DNA of 27,610 nt from VGRW01 sp041498295 (GTDB lineage Bacteria > Myxococcota_A > UBA9160 > SZUA-336): contig JBGQIB010000051.1 of assembly GCA_041498295.1 (NCBI GenBank), forward strand, positions 1-27,610, read 5' to 3'. Both the position numbers and the translations under genes were made by a program. Below are positions 22,977 to 27,610 of this stretch, one piece after another (within the stretch, counting starts at the first letter, position 1; every line of letters starts with the position of its first letter). The notes under the pieces are model-generated. The model saw nothing but the letters and a program-made list of their open reading frames with translations. It was not told the origin of the DNA and searched no databases.

Positions 22977-23533
22977 CAGTAGCTACCTCCGCCAGATCCC
23001 TCGTGAACTCTAAATTGCGACTGCAGGTGCACCATGCCTTGGGCCACGTCCAACGCGGTTACATCCGCGCGGACTGGCTTGAACGACTGGGCGCCCTGGT
23101 TGCCGATGTTGAGCATGTATCCGTTCGCGTGCTCCGCCTTCCCCGACATCGTGGCGTTGGGGTCGGGGACGAGTTGCGGCGTCGGAATCGTGCCGTTCGC
23201 CGGCGCGCCCGAGTGAACGGCGATCGGATTGCCGTGTCCGTCTTCGACGAGTGTGTTCTCGTCGAGTGACACTGGAGCCATCGTTGCGCTTCCCCAGTAG
23301 CTGTTGAGCAGCTTGACCTGGAGCATCGTGAGTCCCGATTCGGCGGCGTAGAGCGTCGCGTCCTTGCGGCGCGAGCTGCCGCTGCCGGAAGCTTCGTCGC
23401 CCGCGTGTTGCAACGCGGCGAGGCCGAGGGCGCTCATCAAGAGCAGGACGATGACCGCGATCAGCAGCGCCATGCCGCGCTCGTCGCGCACCGCGCGAAC
23501 GAGGGCTGAGTCAGTCGAAAAGTGAGTCATCAT
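22976..23533 (-). CDS. pilX: Minor pilin PilX
   Basis: A 185-residue type IV minor pilin. After a basic leader (VRAVRDERG, probable cleavage after Gly20) comes the hydrophobic helix MALLIAVIVLLLMSALGLAAL, then SRRKDATLYAAESGL, the hallmark of the PilX N-terminal domain. As in PilX and its type II relative GspK, mature residue 5 is not Glu (it is Ile), which is expected for the pilin placed at the tip. The start is a double ATG (23533 and 23530) overlapping the pilW stop, with GGGAG upstream. The gene is tightly coupled on both sides. It should form the tip complex with FimT, PilV, PilW and PilY1. Confidence 0.87.
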   Translation of the reverse strand: MMTHFSTDSALVRAVRDERGMALLIAVIVLLLMSALGLAALQHAGDEASGSGSSRRKDATLYAAESGLTMLQVKLLNSYWGSATMAPVSLDENTLVEDGHGNPIAVHSGAPANGTIPTPQLVPDPNATMSGKAEHANGYMLNIGNQGAQSFKPVRADVTALDVAQGMVHLQSQFRVHEGSGGGSY

Positions 23534-24528
23534 TCGTCTCCCACGGCCACGAGATTGCGCGGCAGGATGCTCGCGCTGAAGCTGCGCCGGCGAAACGTGT
23601 CGGCGTCCGGACTCGCGATGCGGTTCGCGAGCGCCGGTCGCGCGTAAGTCAGCTTTCCCGCCGCGGAGGTGGTGCCTTCGTCGCGCAGGGTTCGGGCGAC
23701 CACGCTCACGCGCACGCGCCGGACCTGGGCGTTGTCGGCCGGGATGACTCCGCCCGGCGGGTCCGGGGTTTCGAGGTCGTTCACCGGGAACTCGTCGTCG
23801 CCGTCCTCGACGCCGTTCGGGATCGCCGAGTTGTCGAGCCAGTACTCGACCTGAAAGTCCTCGACCTGCGAGGCGAGCAGAAGGCCGTTCCGCCGCAGCT
23901 CGAGCTTGGTCGGGTCTTCGTCGAGCTCGTAGATGTTCGCGGGAACGGCGCGCATGTCCGCGTTCGCGGCGCCGAGATAGACGGTGGCGTCCTCGGGGCT
24001 CGAGAAGAAGATCTGTGTCGCGCTCGCGGACAGGACCACCGCGCAGTAGGTCCGCGTCGGCGACGCCACGATCACACCCGAGCCCACCTTGAAGTCTGGG
24101 TTGCCATCGCCGTCGATGTCGGTGGTGCCGGTCGCGACGTCGACGTGATCCGCGAACGTCTGACTCACGCTCGCGCCGCTGAAGCGCTGGAGCTTCGAAT
24201 CGAGCGACGCGGGGTTGGGTCCTCCCACGAATGGGAACGAGCTGTCCGAGACGCACAGGCGGTCCGCCTTGTCGGTGCCGCCGTCGAGGCTAGAGACCGC
24301 CGTCCAGCGGGGCACCATGAAGCCGGCCATGCGCGTGTCGAACGAGACCAGGTCGAGCGTGAGTCGCGACGACTCCTGAACGTCGAGCGTGCGCTCGTTG
24401 CTCATGAAGACGCGCTTCTGGTTGGCGAAGACCACAAAGAGCTGAGCGGTGAGGACGCCCAAGATCACGACGACGATCATCATCTCGATCAGGCTGAAGC
24501 CCGCGGGTTCGACGGCTCGGTTCCTCAT
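23530..24528 (-). CDS. pilW: Minor pilin PilW
   Basis: A 332-residue minor pilin, the long size typical of PilW (GspJ-like). The class III signal is clear: RAVEPAG, cleavage before Phe11, then FSLIEMMIVVVILGVLTAQL with Glu at mature position 5. The globular part includes TRMAGFMVPRW, and at residues 137-145 DIDGDGNPD, a perfect DxDxDGxxD calcium-type loop; an acidic stretch (NGVEDGDDEFP) follows later. Two cysteines (Cys92 and one near TYCAVVL) could form a disulfide. The ATG at 24528 is four bases after the pilV stop. It is the middle gene of fimT-pilV-pilW-pilX-pilY1. Confidence 0.9.
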   Translation of the reverse strand: MRNRAVEPAGFSLIEMMIVVVILGVLTAQLFVVFANQKRVFMSNERTLDVQESSRLTLDLVSFDTRMAGFMVPRWTAVSSLDGGTDKADRLCVSDSSFPFVGGPNPASLDSKLQRFSGASVSQTFADHVDVATGTTDIDGDGNPDFKVGSGVIVASPTRTYCAVVLSASATQIFFSSPEDATVYLGAANADMRAVPANIYELDEDPTKLELRRNGLLLASQVEDFQVEYWLDNSAIPNGVEDGDDEFPVNDLETPDPPGGVIPADNAQVRRVRVSVVARTLRDEGTTSAAGKLTYARPALANRIASPDADTFRRRSFSASILPRNLVAVGDE

Positions 24529-24532
24529 GGCG

Positions 24533-24970
24533 TCAGTTCATCCTCTTCACGGCCGTGAGCTGGACCTGGTTCGCGCCACTCACGTTCGAGGTGTTCCAAG
24601 TGACCGTGACCAGCACGCGCGCGAGGTTCGTCTCGGGGTCGTTCGGCGTGATCGTCGTCTGGCGGCTGAAGCGCGTGGCGTCCGACGGGTCGGTGCCGAT
24701 TTGAATCGGATTTGTGGGATCGTCGATGACCGCCGCGGTGCCGAGAACCGCCGCGCCCGGCGGCAGCGCGTCGAAGTCGTCCAGCGACTCACGCGCGAGA
24801 AACATCGCCTGCTGCAGGTTCTTGCTGCGCGAAGACACCTTCATCGCGGTGATCTGCGCGACGGCGATCGACATCAGACCGACGCCGAGGATCGCCATCG
24901 CGATCATCACCTCGATCAGCGTGTATCCAGACTCCGTCCGCGCCGCGGATCGAATCACTCGGTTTCTCAT
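24533..24970 (-). CDS. pilV: Minor pilin PilV
   Basis: A 145-residue minor pilin, GspI-like. The leader ends in RTESG, cut before Tyr, followed by YTLIEVMIAMAILGVGLMS with Glu at mature position 5 and the family's LxxIAxAQ pattern (SIAVAQITAMKVSSRSKNLQQA). The short globular domain ends in VLVTVTWNTSNVSGANQVQL, matching the terminal strands of PilV. The ATG at 24970 was chosen because it puts the class III leader at the right distance; the reading frame stays open far upstream but without pilin features. It starts two bases after the fimT stop. In Pseudomonas PilV connects FimU and PilW in the priming complex (established for the family). Confidence 0.88.
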   Translation of the reverse strand: MRNRVIRSAARTESGYTLIEVMIAMAILGVGLMSIAVAQITAMKVSSRSKNLQQAMFLARESLDDFDALPPGAAVLGTAAVIDDPTNPIQIGTDPSDATRFSRQTTITPNDPETNLARVLVTVTWNTSNVSGANQVQLTAVKRMN

Positions 24971-24972
24971 GG

Positions 24973-25656
24973 CTACTTCCACTTCTGCGAGCCGTTGTCG
25001 TACGCCATCGTTCGGACGTCGCCGAGCGGGAGCACGACGACGGCGAAGAGCAGCCGGTCGTTGTCGGTCAGATACACGCCGCCCCTTCCCGAGCCCAAGC
25101 TCGGATCCGCGGGCGTCACGGCCGAACCCTGCGGCGCGAAGGCGACGACGGGCACGCCGAGAACAGGGTCGATCGGAAACGTCGTGCCGTCGTTCAGCGT
25201 CGTGAGATCGCCGGCATGTGCCTCGTCGGCGGGCGGGATCACGGTGCCTTGCATCGCGGTCGGACCGTGCGCGCCGTACCCGCTCACGTCCGGATTGATC
25301 CCACCCGGCAAGAAGATCGGAGTGACTGCGTCCGGGCAGACCGGGCAGGCGGGGAAGTCGATGACTCCCGAGCCGTTCACATCGATCACGAGCGCAGCGT
25401 ACTGACCGGGCGCGAACGCGACCGATCCGTCGGTCGGCTCGGCGAAGAGCACGAATGTCAGGTGCCCGCTGGACATCGCCTCGGCGCGCGCCTTCGTCAG
25501 AACGCCCGCTACGGACAGCGCGGCGCGGCGGGTGTCCTCGTGTTTCGAGTAGCCCTTGAGCGCGCTGAAGGCGATCGCCGAGATGATTCCGATGATGGCG
25601 ACCACGGTCATGAGCTCGACAAGCGTGTATCCACTTTGCCTGCGAAAACTCTGCAT
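24973..25656 (-). CDS. fimT: Minor pilin FimT/GspH-like, first gene of the pilus tip operon
   Basis: A 227-residue minor pilin of the GspH/FimT family. The prepilin leader MQSFRRQSG is cut before Tyr10; YTLVELMTVVAIIGIISAIAF has Glu at mature position 5, and RAALSVAGVLTKARAEAMSSG is the typical second helix. The globular domain carries DVNGSGVID (residues 92-100), a calcium-type loop, directly followed by a CPVC pair (Cys104, Cys107). The C-terminus ends in GSQKWK. The ATG at 25656 has GGAGACGAG upstream. It could equally be called FimU, its counterpart in the Pseudomonas operon. The promoter must lie in the 174-nt space before mcd, but I could not identify it. Confidence 0.87.
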   Translation of the reverse strand: MQSFRRQSGYTLVELMTVVAIIGIISAIAFSALKGYSKHEDTRRAALSVAGVLTKARAEAMSSGHLTFVLFAEPTDGSVAFAPGQYAALVIDVNGSGVIDFPACPVCPDAVTPIFLPGGINPDVSGYGAHGPTAMQGTVIPPADEAHAGDLTTLNDGTTFPIDPVLGVPVVAFAPQGSAVTPADPSLGSGRGGVYLTDNDRLLFAVVVLPLGDVRTMAYDNGSQKWK

Positions 25657-25830
25657 GCTGCTCGTCTCCACGCGGGGGGAGTGAGCAACGCGTGTGCCCG
25701 GCGCGCGGAGCGCGGAGCGTGGCCCGCAGGGCCTCGAGCCCGGCACTCTTTGCCGACCCGGAAAAGCTTGCGCGGAACGCGGCCTTCCTGCACAACTGGC
25801 CCCCTATCTCGTTGAGACTGAGGAGCACGC
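25657..25830. other. Divergent intergenic region between fimT and mcd
   Basis: The 174 nt should contain the promoters of the pilus operon (minus) and of mcd (plus). The only clear structure is the inverted repeat CGGCA-CTCTT-TGCCG at 25741-25755. No convincing sigma-70 or sigma-54 promoter was found on either strand. Confidence 0.5.
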
Positions 25831-27435
25831 GTGCCGAACCCCCTGGGCATCGACCGAACCCGAAAGACGCTCGCCGCCCTCGAGGCGCCGCTGGCGCGCG
25901 CATTTGCCGGCGCACGAACGCGCGACATCGACGAGCAACAGGTCGCCGTCGCTCGGCTCGCGGACGTCGCGACGAAGCTGCGCGCCGCGCAGGAGTTGGC
26001 CGCGTGGGCGGAGTCCGCGGGCGAGTCGTACCGCGAGCAGGCCGCGGTCTTCGCGGGCTCGGTCGCTTCGGACGTCGCGCGGCTGGTGCGCGACCACGGC
26101 ACCGAGCACGGTCTCTCCGCCGCGGACCTGCCGAGCGAAGAGACCCAGGCGTTCGTGTGCGAGGCGCTCGCCGAGGAGCGCGTGCGCGCCATCGGGCGCG
26201 GAATCGCGGCGCAGCGCGGCCGCAACGACTGCCCGCTCGACGAGACACTCATGCTCACGCGCGACGCCGCGCGCTCGTTCGGCGAGTCCGAGGTCGCGCC
26301 GCACGCGGAGCGCATCCATCGAGGCGACGAGCTCGTGCCGGAGGCGTTCATCCAGAAGATGGCGGAGCTCGGCTACTTCGGGCTCTCCATCCCGGAGAAG
26401 TACGGCGGCGTCGAGATGGGCAACGTCGCGATGGTGATCACGACCGAGGAGCTGTCGCGCGCATCGCTCGCCGCGGCTGGGTCACTCATCACGCGTCCCG
26501 AGATCCTCGCCAAGGCGTTGCTCGCGGGCGGCACCGAGGCGCAGAAGCAGCACTGGCTGCCGAAGATCGCCGCCGGAGAGCTCATGGTCGGCATCAGCGT
26601 GACCGAGCCCGACGTCGGCAGCGACGTCGCGAGCGTGAAGTGCCGCGCCGAGCGCGCGACACAGAACGGTGTTGCCGGCTGGGCGATCACCGGGCCGAAG
26701 GCGTGGTGCACGTTCGCCGGGCGCGCCGACGTCTTGGCCGTGCTGTGCCGCACCGACCCCGACCTCTCGAAGGGCGCGCGCGGACTCACCCTGTTCATCG
26801 TGCCGAAGGCGCGCGCGCTCGGTCACGAGTTCGAGGTCGTGCAGCCCGGCGGCGGGCGGCTGGTCGGCAAGGCCGACGCGACCCCGGGCTACCGCGGCAT
26901 GCACTCGTTCACGCTCTCGTTCGAGCGCTACTTCGTTCCCGCGGAGAACGTCGTCGGCGGCGAGGCGGGCGTGGGCAAGGGCTTCATCCTGCAGATGGGC
27001 GGCTTCGCGGCCGGGCGGCTGCAGACCGGCGGTCGCGCGTGCGGGCTCGCGCAGGCCGCGCTCGAGAAGACCGCGGAGTACGTCGTCGACCGCAAGCAGT
27101 TCGGCAAAGCCCTGATCGACTTCCAACTCACGCAGTACAAGCTCGGCTGGATGGCGACTCAGCTCGCGGCCGCGCGCGCGATCAGTTACTCGGCCGCCGC
27201 CGCCATGGACGACGACGAACGCGCGGCGGCGCCGTACGCGTCGCAGGCCAAGCTGCTCGCCTGTCGCGTCGCGGTGGCGGTCACTCAGGAAGGCCAGCTG
27301 CTCCACGGCGGCTGGGGCTACGCCGAGGAGTACGCGATCAGCCGCTACGTCGTGGACGCGCTCGTGCTCCCGATCTTCGAAGGCGTCGAACCGATCCTGC
27401 AGCTGAAGGTGATCGGTAGAGCCCTTCTCTCTTGA
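25831..27435 (+). CDS. mcd: (2S)-Methylsuccinyl-CoA dehydrogenase-like acyl-CoA dehydrogenase
   Basis: A 534-residue acyl-CoA dehydrogenase with an N-terminal helical extension of about 130 residues, the size and layout of Mcd of the ethylmalonyl-CoA pathway, which oxidises methylsuccinyl-CoA to mesaconyl-CoA and passes electrons to ETF. Seen: LGYFGLSIPEKYGG, GISVTEPDVGSDVASVK (flavin and substrate site), KAWCTFAGRADVLAVLCRTDPD and YRGMHSFTLSFERYFVP, phrases I associate with Mcd, then GRLQTGGRA and the catalytic base Glu517 in IFEGVEPILQ. The start is GTG at 25831 with GAGGAG six bases upstream. No other ethylmalonyl-CoA gene is in the window. A hairpin follows the stop, and an inverted copy of the gene's 3' end lies 101 bases beyond. 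Confidence 0.83.
   Translation: MPNPLGIDRTRKTLAALEAPLARAFAGARTRDIDEQQVAVARLADVATKLRAAQELAAWAESAGESYREQAAVFAGSVASDVARLVRDHGTEHGLSAADLPSEETQAFVCEALAEERVRAIGRGIAAQRGRNDCPLDETLMLTRDAARSFGESEVAPHAERIHRGDELVPEAFIQKMAELGYFGLSIPEKYGGVEMGNVAMVITTEELSRASLAAAGSLITRPEILAKALLAGGTEAQKQHWLPKIAAGELMVGISVTEPDVGSDVASVKCRAERATQNGVAGWAITGPKAWCTFAGRADVLAVLCRTDPDLSKGARGLTLFIVPKARALGHEFEVVQPGGGRLVGKADATPGYRGMHSFTLSFERYFVPAENVVGGEAGVGKGFILQMGGFAAGRLQTGGRACGLAQAALEKTAEYVVDRKQFGKALIDFQLTQYKLGWMATQLAAARAISYSAAAAMDDDERAAAPYASQAKLLACRVAVAVTQEGQLLHGGWGYAEEYAISRYVVDALVLPIFEGVEPILQLKVIGRALLS
27358..27433 (+). repeat. Inverted repeat, left arm (3' end of mcd)
   Basis: These 76 bases are exactly the reverse complement of 27535-27610, the last bases of the window. 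The match stops on the inner side at the stop codon (TGA here, TAG in the other arm). On the outer side it runs to the window edge, so its full length is unknown. Confidence 0.95.
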
Positions 27436-27448
27436 CTTAGCGGGGCCC

Positions 27449-27467
27449 GGCCGGGCGAAGCCCGGCC
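27449..27467 (+). terminator. Hairpin after mcd
   Basis: GGCCGGGC (27449-27456) and GCCCGGCC (27460-27467) pair over eight bases with a GAA loop, 13 bases after the mcd stop. It lies between the two converging copies of the mcd 3' end and could serve both. No T-run follows. Confidence 0.5.
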
Positions 27468-27474
27468 ACCCGCT

Positions 27475-27502
27475 CTTCGCTCGGCTTCGCCTCGCTGCGC
27501 GC
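27475..27502 (-). repeat. Dispersed intergenic repeat, partial copy C
   Basis: The 28 bases on the minus strand differ at three positions from the second block of copy B (17966-17993) and at five from copy A. The other block of the element is not recognisable here. Confidence 0.55.
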
Positions 27503-27532
27503 CTCGTGCTGGCGCACTCGGCTTGCAGCCTA

Positions 27533-27610
27533 CTAAGAGAGAAGGGCTCTACCGATCACCTTCAGCTGCAGGATCGGTTCGACGCCTTCGAAGATCGGGA
27601 GCACGAGCGC
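27533..27610 (-). CDS. C-terminus of a second acyl-CoA dehydrogenase copy (5' part outside window)
   Basis: Read on the minus strand, the last 78 bases encode 25 residues (ALVLPIFEG, then VEPILQLKVIGRALLS) and a TAG stop. The residues, and the DNA apart from the stop codon, are identical to the end of the mcd gene on the plus strand, including the catalytic Glu. If real, this is a second mcd-like gene converging on the first. It may instead be a fold-back assembly artefact, since identity at synonymous sites is complete and runs to the window edge. The different stop codon and the unique 101-base spacer argue somewhat for a real duplication. Confidence 0.5.
   Translation of the reverse strand, partial: ALVLPIFEGVEPILQLKVIGRALLS
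27535..27610 (-). repeat. Inverted repeat, right arm
   Basis: Exact reverse complement of 27358-27433 over 76 bases, with a 101-base spacer between the arms. It reaches the end of the window. Confidence 0.95.

Noticed and set aside
25780..25830. Sigma-54 promoter (TGGCCCCCTATCTCGTTGA) before mcd
   Set aside because: The GC element of the -12 box is not at the required ten-base distance from the GG of the -24 box.

Overview
The window is a high-GC (about two-thirds G+C) chromosomal segment from a Gram-negative bacterium. Signal peptides, a lipobox protein, a PilY1/minor-pilin operon and DUF1329 all point to a cell with an outer membrane and type IV pili. The mix of genes (deltaproteobacterial-style IspG C-terminus, PAC2 protein, luciferase-like oxidoreductase, methylsuccinyl-CoA dehydrogenase) fits Myxococcota, Desulfobacterota/Binatota-like lineages or relatives. 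That placement is inference; no rRNA marker is present. I found no tRNA, rRNA, CRISPR array, transposase or phage gene.

Layout. 1-632: the 3' end of ispG, then gloA overlapping by ATGA. 629-2934 (minus): an FAD amine-oxidase-type protein and a Gfo/Idh/MocA oxidoreductase. 2935-3384: a 450-nt gene-free stretch, in part of lower GC. 3385-6040: a luciferase-like monooxygenase, a DUF1329 exported protein (minus) and a 91-residue unknown. 6037-7468 (minus): hisN preceded by a degenerate GGDEF-like protein. 7524-10843 (plus): transketolase, then a lipoprotein resembling a metallophosphoesterase that has lost most metal ligands and seems to start at CTG. 10778-13625 (minus): a four-gene operon of a divergent succinyl-CoA-ligase-like pair, a single-cluster ferredoxin and a hotdog thioesterase. 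13803-15564: two tiny membrane proteins (plus) around an SDR and an unknown helical protein (minus). 15737-17854 (plus): Hpt, REC-GGDEF and PAC2 genes. 17998-18855 (minus): metF. 18922-19275 (plus): a PilZ protein. 19347-25656 (minus): fimT-pilV-pilW-pilX-pilY1. 25831-27435 (plus): mcd. The right edge carries an inverted copy of the mcd 3' end.

How the genes fit together. One theme is surface motility/adhesion with cyclic-di-GMP: Hpt plus an apparently active REC-GGDEF cyclase with an inhibitory site, a PilZ receptor, and a complete minor-pilin/PilY1 tip operon. A second theme is acyl-CoA and carbon metabolism: mcd (ethylmalonyl-CoA pathway), the acyl-CoA-ligase/ferredoxin/thioesterase operon, transketolase and metF. 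The rest is housekeeping (ispG, hisN, gloA).

Most notable: the 76-bp perfect inverted duplication at the right edge; the ligase pair with citrate-lyase-like signature motifs; the dead-looking phosphatase lipoprotein with a CTG start; a dispersed intergenic repeat seen three times; an over-represented 7-mer GAGTGAC/GTCACTC present in all reading frames; and a row of hairpins with a tandem repeat upstream of the Hpt/GGDEF genes.
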